64,000 nucleotides of DNA, from the NCBI GenBank assembly GCA_016713245.1, contig JADJPM010000004.1, positions 806,001-870,000 on the forward strand, written 5' to 3'. Each line of letters starts with the position of its first letter. The stretch's first letter is position 1. The notes under the pieces are model-generated. The model was not told the DNA's origin and did no database searches. It was given only the letters and a program-made list of their open reading frames with translations. The DNA comes from Verrucomicrobiaceae bacterium (GTDB lineage Bacteria > Verrucomicrobiota > Verrucomicrobiia > Verrucomicrobiales > Verrucomicrobiaceae). The position numbers and the translations under genes are program-made. This document shows positions 35,098 through 43,359 of this stretch, piece after piece.

Positions 35098-35802
35098 ATG
35101 CCTGCCGCGATTGCTCTTGGACACGGTCATCCGCCGGGAAAGGCGGGTGAGAACACCTTGTATGATGTGCATCTGCACCTCGACTCTCCCGCGCATCCCA
35201 TTTCGATGGGCGAGCAATGGGGTTCCGCAAGCGGCATCGGCGGTTCGTTCACGCTGCAAGCAACCGCAGAGCCACGACACGCCGAGCATCTGAAAATCTG
35301 TGGCTGCGAGTGGCTGCAATGGCTGGCCGCCGAGGAGAAGCGACGCGGCAAGGTCTTTACACCGGAGGAGATCTGGGCACGCAAGCCCGCCGTATCGCCA
35401 CCAGCTAGACCTACGGCCCCGAAAGCATCTGAAAAACCGCCGATCGATGAGACAGAGGTCATCGAGACCATTCGCGCGGCCATTCAAATCGGTGAGTTCG
35501 AGATCCTCGAAGGTCTGCGGGATCATCTAAACGAGTGCATCATTCGCGCGGTGGTGACGGATTGGAGTTCGGATCTGCCGTGGAGCATCAAGGACGCTTA
35601 CGCCGCCCTGCTTCAAGATCAGAGCGGACGTGTGGTGCGACCGCTGTTTCGGGATGCGTTGAACTCGCCGACGCCGGAGACGCGGGCCTATGCGCTGTGC
35701 GTGCTGAGGGAGGATTTTGGTTTGTTTGAGAGCCTCCTGAGCGATGGCGGCGTGGATGCGGCCAAAGTGAACGCGGCGATTGAGAATGCAGGCTTGCGCT
35801 AA
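35098..35802 (+). CDS. Hypothetical soluble protein
   Basis: The 234-residue protein is of no recognised family. The N-terminal half is rich in Gly and His (GHGHPPGKAGENTLYDVHLHLD) and contains FTPEEIWARKP. The C-terminal half is helical (DETEVIETIRAAIQIGEFEILEG...). No signal peptide or membrane segment is present. It is 43 bases downstream of the LamG gene and 29 bases upstream of proC, so it may be in one transcript with either. Confidence 0.6.
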   Translation: MPAAIALGHGHPPGKAGENTLYDVHLHLDSPAHPISMGEQWGSASGIGGSFTLQATAEPRHAEHLKICGCEWLQWLAAEEKRRGKVFTPEEIWARKPAVSPPARPTAPKASEKPPIDETEVIETIRAAIQIGEFEILEGLRDHLNECIIRAVVTDWSSDLPWSIKDAYAALLQDQSGRVVRPLFRDALNSPTPETRAYALCVLREDFGLFESLLSDGGVDAAKVNAAIENAGLR

Positions 35803-35831
35803 GCCTCTCCCGCTCGCACAATCTCCGTCCT

Positions 35832-36635
35832 ATGTTGAAAATTGGACTCATCGGATGCGGAAAAATGGGCGGAGCACTGCTGCGCGGCATTGAATCGTCC
35901 CTCGGATCGAAAAACGTGAGCGTGGCGCTTTGCGATGCGGTGCCTGCTGCCGTGAAAGCCCTGCAAGAGGGCCTCAAATGCCGGACCAAGGCCGAGACAG
36001 CACTCAAAGTGGCTGAAGGCTCCGATGTGGTCATTCTCGCGGTGAAACCGGGGGATATGGAAAAACTGTGTGTGAGCCTCGGGAAGGCCAAAAACCGTCC
36101 GCTGTATCTCAGCATCGCAGCGGGCATCGCTATCGCGAAACTCGAAAGCTGGCTCGGTGAAGGTCAGCGTGTCATTCGGACCATGCCAAACACACCTGCG
36201 CTTGTGGGAGCCGGTGCGGCTGGATTTTCGCGTGGGCTTCATGCCACTGCCGACGATGCAGAGCTGACCTCGAAGCTGCTCGGAGCCGTCGGCACGGCCG
36301 ATGAGGTGTCGGAGAAGCTCCTCGATGCCGTCACGGGCCTCAGCGGCAGTGGCCCGGCCTATATTTATACGGTGATCGAAGCCCTCGCCGATGGCGGTGT
36401 GCTGATGGGGCTGCCCCGTGCTGCTGCACTGCGCCTTGCCGCCCAAACGGTGACCGGTGCGGCGCAGATGGTTTTGCAAACGGGCAAGCATCCCGCCGTG
36501 CTGCGTGATGAGGTCACCAGCCCAGGCGGCACCACGATCGCCGCTTTGGAACAACTCGAAAAGCACGGCCTTCGCAACGCACTCATCCAGGCGGTGCGTG
36601 CCTCCACGGAGAAAAGCCAGGCCTTGGGCAAATGA
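35832..36635 (+). CDS. proC: Pyrroline-5-carboxylate reductase
   Basis: ProC reduces pyrroline-5-carboxylate to proline with NAD(P)H. The 267-residue protein has the Rossmann opening KIGLIGCGKMGGALLRG, then VVILAVKPGDM, VIRTMPNTPALVGAGA and the family signature SGSGPAYIYTVIEALADGG...TVTGAAQM...DEVTSPGGTTIAAL. It has family-typical length. The stop overlaps the next gene's start (ATGA). Confidence 0.95.
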   Translation: MLKIGLIGCGKMGGALLRGIESSLGSKNVSVALCDAVPAAVKALQEGLKCRTKAETALKVAEGSDVVILAVKPGDMEKLCVSLGKAKNRPLYLSIAAGIAIAKLESWLGEGQRVIRTMPNTPALVGAGAAGFSRGLHATADDAELTSKLLGAVGTADEVSEKLLDAVTGLSGSGPAYIYTVIEALADGGVLMGLPRAAALRLAAQTVTGAAQMVLQTGKHPAVLRDEVTSPGGTTIAALEQLEKHGLRNALIQAVRASTEKSQALGK

Positions 36636-36955
36636 GGTCCGACGAGGACATCATCGAAGGCTACGATGCCGATATCGTGCGCAGCGTGTGGGCGCTGGCG
36701 CAGACCGTGCCCGGCAATGATCCCGAGGTGTGGCGGAAGGATGAGTTTGGCGCTTGGATACACCGTCAGGAGTATCGGAACCGCCATTCGGAGTTTGGCT
36801 GGGAGATCGCTGATTACGGCTACAGTCGCCGTGCTCTCGGCCTAGCCTCACTGCGCCCCATGCAGTGGCAGAACTACCTCGACTTCATGGTCGCCTCCCG
36901 TCATCAGGCGGTGATGACGGCGGACGGCCTGCGAAATGCGCGAAGGCTCATTTGA
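36632..36955 (+). CDS. Small conserved-looking hypothetical protein coupled to proC
   Basis: This 107-residue protein is not from a named family. It contains WRKDEFGAWIHRQEYRNRHS followed by FGWEIADYG, an arrangement seen in small uncharacterised proteins of this phylum, with some resemblance to HNH-neighbour sequences but no HNH residues. Its start overlaps the proC stop (ATGA), so it is translationally coupled. It is convergent with the aminotransferase gene, seven bases away. Confidence 0.7.
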   Translation: MRSDEDIIEGYDADIVRSVWALAQTVPGNDPEVWRKDEFGAWIHRQEYRNRHSEFGWEIADYGYSRRALGLASLRPMQWQNYLDFMVASRHQAVMTADGLRNARRLI

Positions 36956-36962
36956 GTGCGGC

Positions 36963-38129
36963 TCAAGGCCGGCGTGGATGAGTGGCTAGCGCTGCGAGCT
37001 TTTCACCAGCCGCATGCAGCGTCTCCTCCTTCTTGGCGAAATGGAATCGGATGAAGCGGTGCTCGGGCTCTCGGAAGAAGCTGCTGCCAGGGACGCCCGC
37101 CACGCCGATCTCGCGGATGAACCACTCGGCGGCTTCGGTATCGGTGGGAAAACCGAGGGAGGAAATATCGAGGAGCACATAGTAGGCGCCCTGCGGCTCG
37201 GTGAAGGGCAGGCCGGTGCGGCGGAGGTGCGTGAGAAAGACATCCCGCTTCGCGGTGTAGGTGGCCTGGAGGCCGGCGTAGTAGCTGGGGGGCAGTTCGA
37301 GACCGGCGATGGCGGCCTCTTGAAGCGGCGCGGCGGCTCCCACAGTGAGAAAGTCATGCACCTTCCGTGCCTGAGCGATGATGTGCGGCGCGGCGTGAAC
37401 GTAGCCGAGCCGCCAGCCGGTGATGGAGTAGGTTTTGGAGAGCGAATTGCACACGATGACGCGGTCGGCGGCCCCGGGGAGGGAGTTCATATAGACGTGC
37501 TCATGCGGCGCATACACGATGTGCTCGTAAGGTTCATCGGTGATGACGAAGGCGTCGTGCTTCTCGGCGAGGTCGAGGATGAACTGGAGTTCTGCACGCG
37601 TGAAAACCTTGCCGGTGGGATTGGAGGGATTGCAGACGATGATGGCTTTGGCTCCGCTGGCAAAGGCGCGGGCGAGTTCATCAGGATCAAAGCTGAATTG
37701 AGGCGGACGCAGCGGCACATAAATGGGCTCGGCACCGCTGAGGATGGCGTCTGCGCCGTAGTTTTCGTAGAAGGGGGAGAAGATGATGACTTTATCGCCC
37801 GGATTGCAGCAGGTCATCATGGCGCACATCATGGCCTCCGTGCTGCCGCAGGTGACGACGAGGTTTTGATCGGGATCGACGGGGAGGCCGGAGCAGCGGG
37901 TGATCTTCGCCGCCAGCGCCTGGCGAAAGCGCGGGGCACCCCAAGTGACGGCGTATTGGTGAAAGGGGCCTCGCGTGGCCTTTTCCAGCGCGGCGAGCAC
38001 GGGCTCCGGCGGATCGAAATCGGGAAAGCCCTGGGAGAGATTGATGGCTCCGTGCTGGTTCGAAAGCCGCGTCATGGCGCGGATGACCGATTCCGTGAAG
38101 TGCGAGAGGCGTGAGGCAGTGGCAGGCAT
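36963..38129 (-). CDS. Class I/II pyridoxal-phosphate aminotransferase
   Basis: The 388-residue protein is a fold-type I aminotransferase. It opens with INLSQGFPDFDPPEPVLAAL, has the substrate/PLP segments NPSNPTGKVF and ITDEPYEHIVY, and the Schiff-base lysine K232 in NSLSKTYSITGWRLGY. The SQGFPDF opening matches the kynurenine/methionine aminotransferase subgroup (YbdL-like) better than aspartate transaminases. The neighbour dapF invites a role in diaminopimelate synthesis, but LL-DAP-aminotransferase hallmarks were not recognised. It diverges from dapF across 100 bases. Confidence 0.88.
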   Translation of the reverse strand: MPATASRLSHFTESVIRAMTRLSNQHGAINLSQGFPDFDPPEPVLAALEKATRGPFHQYAVTWGAPRFRQALAAKITRCSGLPVDPDQNLVVTCGSTEAMMCAMMTCCNPGDKVIIFSPFYENYGADAILSGAEPIYVPLRPPQFSFDPDELARAFASGAKAIIVCNPSNPTGKVFTRAELQFILDLAEKHDAFVITDEPYEHIVYAPHEHVYMNSLPGAADRVIVCNSLSKTYSITGWRLGYVHAAPHIIAQARKVHDFLTVGAAAPLQEAAIAGLELPPSYYAGLQATYTAKRDVFLTHLRRTGLPFTEPQGAYYVLLDISSLGFPTDTEAAEWFIREIGVAGVPGSSFFREPEHRFIRFHFAKKEETLHAAGEKLAALATHPRRP

Positions 38130-38229
38130 GGCTGGAGGCGCATCCCATGCCTCGCGTCGGCCTTGGCGCAACACCTCGAAGGCCTGCGATTGACTTCCCG
38201 GGCAAAATCACCTCTATGCCACCCCTTCC

Positions 38230-39042
38230 ATGACCCTCCAATTCACCAAAATGAACGGCGCTGGCAATGACTTCGTCATGCTGGACAATCGCGACCTGAA
38301 GCTCGCTCTCTCCAAAGAGCAGATCGAAAAGCTGTGTGACCGCCATCGCGGCATCGGGGCGGATGGCTTGCTCTGCGTGGAGCCTGCCACCGAGGGCGGC
38401 GACTTCAAAATGCGCTACTACAACGCCGACGGCGGCGAGGCGGAGATGTGCGGCAATGGGGCCCGCTGCTTTGGCCGCTTCGTGAACCATCTCCACGGTG
38501 ACTCGCTCACGAAGATCCGCTTTGAAACGCTCGCGGGCATGATCAGCGCCGAATTCGAGGCAGGGCAGGTGCGCATCAACATGAGTGCTCCGCACAGTCT
38601 GAAGCTGTCTCAGACGCTGCCAGTGGCCGGCACCGATCTCACCGTCCACAGCGTGAACACGGGCGTGCCTCACGCGGTCGTTTTCGTCGAAGATCTCCAA
38701 ACTGTGCCCGTCCGCGAATGGGGCGCAGGTCTGCGCTACCACGAGGCCTTCAAGCCGAAGGGCACCAATGCCAATTTCGCCAAGGTGCTCGCTCCTGGCA
38801 GCATCGCCATCCGCACCTATGAGCGCGGCGTGGAGGATGAAACCCTGGCCTGCGGCACCGGCATGGTAGCCTGTGCCTTGATTCACCACGAACTGACGGG
38901 TGCTTCCAGCCCCGTGAGCGTCCTCGTGAAGGGCGGCGACACGTTGAAAGTCGGATTCGAAGAGCCGAAGAAGAGCGAGTACACGAATGTGACGCTGTTT
39001 GGTCCGGCGGATTTTGTGTTTACGGGGAGCGTCTCGATTTGA
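38230..39042 (+). CDS. dapF: Diaminopimelate epimerase
   Basis: DapF interconverts LL- and meso-diaminopimelate for lysine and peptidoglycan. The 270-residue protein has both catalytic cysteines: Cys74 in AEMCGNGARC and Cys208 in LACGTGMVA. The opening FTKMNGAGNDFVMLDN and the NADGGEAEMCGNG block are canonical. It precedes dapA, separated only by a 531-base S23 element. Confidence 0.96.
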   Translation: MTLQFTKMNGAGNDFVMLDNRDLKLALSKEQIEKLCDRHRGIGADGLLCVEPATEGGDFKMRYYNADGGEAEMCGNGARCFGRFVNHLHGDSLTKIRFETLAGMISAEFEAGQVRINMSAPHSLKLSQTLPVAGTDLTVHSVNTGVPHAVVFVEDLQTVPVREWGAGLRYHEAFKPKGTNANFAKVLAPGSIAIRTYERGVEDETLACGTGMVACALIHHELTGASSPVSVLVKGGDTLKVGFEEPKKSEYTNVTLFGPADFVFTGSVSI

Positions 39043-39057
39043 GCGGAGGCTTTCCAG

Positions 39058-39542
39058 GACTGAAAATTGGAAACTGAGAACTGAAAACTGAAAATTGGTA
39101 TGAATGCCACGAAGTCATCGCTGGAGCTGGCGGAGGCCATGGAGGAGCGTTTTCTGGAGTTCGCGGCTCGAATTTGTTCGTTGGTGGAGGCGCTGCCGGA
39201 TACCAAGACCGGCAGGCACATCGCCGGGCAGATGATCCGCTGCGGCACCTCGCCCGCGCCCAATTATGCGGAAGCCTGTGCAGCGGAGAGTCGGAACGAC
39301 TTTACTCATAAGCTGGGCATCGTGCTGAAGGAACTGCGTGAAACCCGCATCTGGCTGAAATTGACCGGTAAAACGGCTTCGATGAAGAAGACGCGGCTCA
39401 ATCCTCTCATCGAGGAGTGCAGCGAGCTCATGAACATCATCGGGGCATCCATCGTCACCGCGAAAGCGAACGCCCCGGTCAAACGCGTCCACCGCTGAGC
39501 GACAATTTCCAATTTTCAGTTTCCAATTCTCAGTTTTCAGTC
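39058..39542. mobile_element. Candidate IVS-like element: S23 gene between inverted heptad repeats
   Basis: The left arm (39058-39098) is made of CTGAAAA, TTGGAAA, CTGAGAA, CTGAAAA, CTGAAAA and ends TTGG. The right arm (39509-39542) is its approximate complement: read inverted, the first 9 and last 13 bases match the left arm ends exactly, and the middle heptads are permuted. Between them is only the four-helix-bundle gene. The 23S rRNA intervening sequences that encode this protein family also have terminal inverted repeats. Mobility is inference. Confidence 0.5.
39100..39498 (+). CDS. Four-helix-bundle protein (S23 / 23S rRNA intervening-sequence family)
   Basis: The 132-residue, all-helical protein fits the S23/IVP family (also related to Avd of diversity-generating retroelements). 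It has a first helix with LAEAMEERFLEFAARICSLVEAL, the typical TGRHIAGQMIRCGTSPAPNYAEA turn, then NDFTHKLGIVLKELRETRIWLKL and a final helix LIEECSELMNIIGASIVTAK. Its molecular role is unknown; homologues are encoded in intervening sequences of 23S rRNA. ATG 39100 is one base after the left repeat arm, with no Shine-Dalgarno sequence other than the repeat. Confidence 0.92.
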   Translation: MNATKSSLELAEAMEERFLEFAARICSLVEALPDTKTGRHIAGQMIRCGTSPAPNYAEACAAESRNDFTHKLGIVLKELRETRIWLKLTGKTASMKKTRLNPLIEECSELMNIIGASIVTAKANAPVKRVHR

Positions 39543-39573
39543 CCAAAGACTTCCTCCCGCCCTCCATCCTTTT

Positions 39574-40455
39574 ATGTTCGCAGGAACCCACACCGCCATT
39601 GTCACCCCTTTTAAGAACGGCCAAATCGATGAGGCCGCGCTCAAACGTCTCGTCGATTTCCAGTTCGACAATGGCGTGACGGGTATCGTGCCCTGCGGCA
39701 CGACTGGGGAATCGCCCACGCTCGATCACGAGGAGCACGAGCAGGTCGTGAAGCTGGCTGTGGAGTTTGCCAAGGGCCGTGGCATCGTGATGGCGGGCAC
39801 AGGATCGAATTCCACCCGTGAGGCCATCGAGTTGACCCAGGAAGCCGAGGCCGCTGGCGCGACCGCTTCTCTCCAAGTGGCTCCTTACTACAACAAGCCC
39901 ACACCCGAGGGCCTGTATCAGCATTTCAAAGCCATCGCGGACAACACCAAGCTGCCGATCATGCTTTACAGCATCCCCGGACGCTGCGGCATCGAGATCG
40001 GTCTCGATGTGCTCGTGCGCCTCGCCGAGAGCTGCCCGAACATTCGTTCGATCAAAGAGGCTGGCGGCAATGCCGAGCGGGTCAGTCAGATGAAGCAGCT
40101 TTTGCCCGCTGATTTCGAAATCCTCTCCGGCGATGACGGTCTCACGCTGCCCTTCATGTCCGTGGGCGGTTGCGGCATCGTCAGCGTGGCCGGGAACCTC
40201 ATTCCGAAACAGATGAGTGATCTCGTGAAGCTGGCCCTCCAAGGCGATTACGCCTCCGCCTACACGATCCACGCGAAGTATTATCCGCTCTTCGCCGCCT
40301 TCCTGAAGCTCGCCACCAATCCCATCCCGATCAAAACCGCGATGGCGCTGGCCGGTCACTGCTCCGACGAGCTGCGCCTGCCGCTCGTGGGCATGGAAAA
40401 AGCCAAGGTGGACGAACTCGCCGCCACGCTGAAGCAGCTCGGACTCATCGCGTAA
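39574..40455 (+). CDS. dapA: 4-hydroxy-tetrahydrodipicolinate synthase
   Basis: DapA condenses pyruvate with aspartate semialdehyde. The 293-residue TIM barrel has the Schiff-base Lys161 (IRSIKEAGG), the catalytic Thr43-Thr44 (CGTTGESPTL), Tyr132 (LYSIPGRCG) and NSTREAI. Length and motifs are canonical. It follows dapF and the S23 element on the same strand and was probably adjacent to dapF originally. Confidence 0.96.
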   Translation: MFAGTHTAIVTPFKNGQIDEAALKRLVDFQFDNGVTGIVPCGTTGESPTLDHEEHEQVVKLAVEFAKGRGIVMAGTGSNSTREAIELTQEAEAAGATASLQVAPYYNKPTPEGLYQHFKAIADNTKLPIMLYSIPGRCGIEIGLDVLVRLAESCPNIRSIKEAGGNAERVSQMKQLLPADFEILSGDDGLTLPFMSVGGCGIVSVAGNLIPKQMSDLVKLALQGDYASAYTIHAKYYPLFAAFLKLATNPIPIKTAMALAGHCSDELRLPLVGMEKAKVDELAATLKQLGLIA

Positions 40456-40528
40456 GGCGGATTGATTCGGTCGAATACGCACGGCTTCCACAAGTCGTGG
40501 TTTTTGACGGACGACCCAGCATCATGGT

Positions 40529-41164
40529 TCAGTGACGTGAATCTTTCAAAATGACTCGGACCTCGCCGATGATCCGTTTTGACCATTTACCCTGCTGCAG
40601 CCAATCCGCGGCGACGAATTGATAGAGTGCGATAATGAACCAGAAGATGATCTGAAAGCTGGTTTTTGAGCATTTGTGCCGCAGACGTTCCTGCGCAAAC
40701 CAAGCTCCAGGCCAGCCACCGAGAAGCTCGAGTAGATGAAGATGGGCTTCCGAGGTTCGCCAGGCACCTGTGCGAGCACATCGCTTATCACTCTTATAAG
40801 CACAGTAGGTGATGAAAGAGAGCAGCGAGAAGCCAGCCGCGATGATCCAATGCTTCACCCCAGCTTGGTGAAGGGCGTAAACCGGCAGGGCCAGCAAAAT
40901 GGGTATGAAAAGCAAGGGGAGTATCCCTCCGTGACGTGTGGCATTGAGGTTCATCGCATTTTTGGCGCAGAAGCGCCCCTGAGCGTCTTTGCCAAGCACA
41001 AAATCGACTACGTCACCGGCTTTCGGACGGTGATGACGAGGTTCCATGTCCCGCCGGTGAACGAAAATCCGTTTTTCGCCCCATCGAAGCCATCCATATC
41101 CTTTGTCTGCGATCCATTCATCCAGCTTGGCTTGATGCTCGGCCTTTTGGTTGCGTTTAAGCAT
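40529..41164 (-). CDS. Cold-shock-domain plus DUF1294 membrane protein
   Basis: The 211-residue protein starts with a cold-shock-like beta barrel (KGYGWLRWGEKRIFVHRRDM...GDVVDFVLGKDAQGRFCAKNA), then hydrophobic helices (LPLLFIPILLALPVYAL, WIIAAGFSLLSFITYCAY). It ends with the DUF1294 block DKRCARTGAWRTSEAHLHLLELLGGWPGAWFAQ and the conserved RHK(C)SKTSFQIIFW. The combination is a known architecture of unknown function, presumably a membrane-tethered nucleic-acid binder. It overlaps the upstream NERD gene by 8 bases, so they are co-transcribed. Confidence 0.9.
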   Translation of the reverse strand: MLKRNQKAEHQAKLDEWIADKGYGWLRWGEKRIFVHRRDMEPRHHRPKAGDVVDFVLGKDAQGRFCAKNAMNLNATRHGGILPLLFIPILLALPVYALHQAGVKHWIIAAGFSLLSFITYCAYKSDKRCARTGAWRTSEAHLHLLELLGGWPGAWFAQERLRHKCSKTSFQIIFWFIIALYQFVAADWLQQGKWSKRIIGEVRVILKDSRH

Positions 41165-41855
41165 GGCGTTGTTGCTGAATAGACTTCACATACTCCAGAT
41201 GCCCGGCCCTAGCAGCCTTGTCATTGGACTTCGAGGCGGCCTTCAGGACATCACGAGCCTGGGCGGGCCAATCAGGATGAAACACGGGCACATTGAAGGA
41301 CAGAATGTGTCCTGGCATACCTCGAAGAAAGACACCCGCCACAGGGCCGGTCTTGAGCGTGGAGACAGGATTGATGAAAATGAGATTGTGGCAGTGCTCC
41401 GGGTTGATCCGAAGCATTTCACAGATTACCCGAACGTGTTTGGCGTTCTGATGAAGTGGGTTCTGAGTCGAGACCTTTCTGCCTCGCCGGTATTTGAGCG
41501 TCCACTGCCGATCCTTTTCGGTGCCAAAAATCCAACAGTCCCAGTTCTTCGTTTCGATGACGAAGACGCCAAACGGAGACACCACGACATGGTCGATCTG
41601 AGTCAGTTCGCCATGACCGTCCGGCAGAAGTAAATCGGCCAGCACATGATAATGACGTGGATCGAGTTGATCGAGGAGTGCTCGGTTCACAGCCCATTCG
41701 CCGAGACCGCCCTTCCACTTCGGCAGCCAGCGGAAGCGAATGTAGGTGAGAATCAGGATCACAGCCGCAATAGCCAGCAGGAATGGAACGAACGCCCATA
41801 GCGTAGTGTTTACCTGCTCGAGCGGATTAGGGAAGGGGGTGGCGAGAAGAACCAT
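41157..41855 (-). CDS. NERD-domain nuclease-related membrane protein
   Basis: The product is 232 residues with one N-terminal transmembrane helix (WAFVPFLLAIAAVILILTYI). The NERD domain follows: GGLGEWAVNRAL, HVLADLLLPDGHGELTQIDHVVVSPFGVFVIETKNW and GWIFG-like CWIFGTEKDRQW. Asp (QIDH) and Glu-x-Lys (ETK) match a PD-(D/E)XK-type active site. NERD proteins are presumed nucleases and are often mobile-element or defence-associated. The gene overlaps the DUF1294 gene and the pair lies between dapA and metY. Confidence 0.9.
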   Translation of the reverse strand: MVLLATPFPNPLEQVNTTLWAFVPFLLAIAAVILILTYIRFRWLPKWKGGLGEWAVNRALLDQLDPRHYHVLADLLLPDGHGELTQIDHVVVSPFGVFVIETKNWDCWIFGTEKDRQWTLKYRRGRKVSTQNPLHQNAKHVRVICEMLRINPEHCHNLIFINPVSTLKTGPVAGVFLRGMPGHILSFNVPVFHPDWPAQARDVLKAASKSNDKAARAGHLEYVKSIQQQRHA

Positions 41856-42071
41856 CCCAAAATCTCCACACCATCCTAGCTGCTGTCACCCAGCATTCCT
41901 TCTGTAGTTTGAGACGCGAAGGCGACAGACTTTGCGTAGGTGATACGGCGGCTACAGGGGAAGTGTCTTGTTAACCTTGTCTGCCGCTTTTGTGACGTGG
42001 CTCTCTCGTCTCATTGACGCCTTGAGTCAGGCAGCTAGCATCGCGCTCCTCCACCAACCACGCTCCACACC
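41856..42071. other. Gap upstream of metY with no recognised element
   Basis: This 216-base gap between the divergent NERD and metY genes has no ORF. I looked for a SAM or cobalamin riboswitch because metY is often so controlled, and found no core motif. Promoters for both genes should lie here. Confidence 0.5.
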
Positions 42072-43355
42072 ATGAAACTCGAAACACTCTGCCTCCACGG
42101 CGGCCAAGTGCCTGATCCCACCACCGGCTCCCGCGCCGTCCCGATCTACCGCACGGCCAGCTACGTCTTTAAAAACACCGAGCACGCAGCGAACCTCTTC
42201 GCGTTGAAGGAACTGGGAAACATCTACACCCGCCTCATGAACCCCACGACCGACGTGCTCGAAAAGCGCGTCGCTTTGCTGGAAGGCGCTCACGAAATGG
42301 CCGGACTCGGCCTCGCCAGCGGCACCAGCGCCGTGTTTTACGCGATCATCAATCTCGCCCAGGCCGGCGACAACATCGTCTCCGCCCGCAATCTCTACGG
42401 CGGCACCTACACGCAGTTCAACGACATCCTCCCGGCGCTCGGCATCACGGTGAAATTTGTCGATAGCAACGACCCCGAAAACTTCCGCCAAGCCATCGAC
42501 GGCAAAACGCGTGCTCTGTTCTGCGAAACGGTCTCCAATCCTGCCCTCGAAATCGCCGACCTCGACGCCATCTCCAAAGTGGCGCACGACAACGGCCTGC
42601 CGCTCATCGTCGATAGCACCTTCAGCACGCCTTACCTCACCAAGCCGCTCGAACACGGAGCCGACATCGTCGTTCACTCGCTCACCAAATGGTTCGGCGG
42701 CCACGGCGCAGGCATCGGCGGCATCGTGATCGACAGCGGTAAGTTCAACTGGGCCGCTGGCAAGCATCCGCTCTTCACCACGCCAGACAACAGCTACCAC
42801 GGCCTGCGCTGGGGCATCGATCTGCCCGCGCCGTTGCTGCCGCTCGCCTACATTTTGCGCATGCGCACCGTGCCGCTGCGCAATCTCGGCGCGTGCATTG
42901 CGCCGGATAATTCGTGGTTCCTGCTGCAAGGCATCGAGACGCTGCCGCTGCGCATGGAAAAACACTGCGAGAACGCCCTCGCGGTCGCCAAGCATCTGCA
43001 AAAACACCTCGGCGTGAGCTGGGTGCGCTTCCCCGGCCTGGAAGGCGAGCCGCAGTTCAAAGCGAACCAAAAATACCTGCGCGGCAAAGGCGGCAGCATT
43101 GTCGTCTTTGGCATCAAGGGCGGCAAAGACGCTGGCAGCAAGTTCATCGACAACTTGAAGCTCTTCAGCCACCTCGCGAACGTCGGCGACGCCAAATCGC
43201 TCGCCATTCACAGCGCCAGCACCACGCACAGCCAGCTCAGCGAGGAAGCCCAGGCCGCCGGCGGCATCACGCCCGACCTCGTGCGCCTCAGCATCGGCAT
43301 TGAGCACATCGACGACATCCTCGCTGATCTCGATCAGGCACTCGCGAAGGCTTGA
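42072..43355 (+). CDS. metY: O-acetylhomoserine sulfhydrylase
   Basis: MetY makes homocysteine from O-acetylhomoserine and sulfide with PLP. The 427-residue length and motifs fit: ETLCLHGGQVPDPTTGSRAVPIY, YTRLMNPT, the PLP lysine K206 in HSLTKWFGGHG, and the closing VRLSIGIEHIDDILADLDQAL. Cystathionine-gamma-synthase relatives are shorter (about 390). The next gene follows after four bases. Confidence 0.93.
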   Translation: MKLETLCLHGGQVPDPTTGSRAVPIYRTASYVFKNTEHAANLFALKELGNIYTRLMNPTTDVLEKRVALLEGAHEMAGLGLASGTSAVFYAIINLAQAGDNIVSARNLYGGTYTQFNDILPALGITVKFVDSNDPENFRQAIDGKTRALFCETVSNPALEIADLDAISKVAHDNGLPLIVDSTFSTPYLTKPLEHGADIVVHSLTKWFGGHGAGIGGIVIDSGKFNWAAGKHPLFTTPDNSYHGLRWGIDLPAPLLPLAYILRMRTVPLRNLGACIAPDNSWFLLQGIETLPLRMEKHCENALAVAKHLQKHLGVSWVRFPGLEGEPQFKANQKYLRGKGGSIVVFGIKGGKDAGSKFIDNLKLFSHLANVGDAKSLAIHSASTTHSQLSEEAQAAGGITPDLVRLSIGIEHIDDILADLDQALAKA

Positions 43356-43359
43356 TCGA

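Noticed and set aside
41856..42071. SAM riboswitch upstream of metY
   Set aside because: No SAM-I, SAM-II or similar core sequence could be found in the gap.
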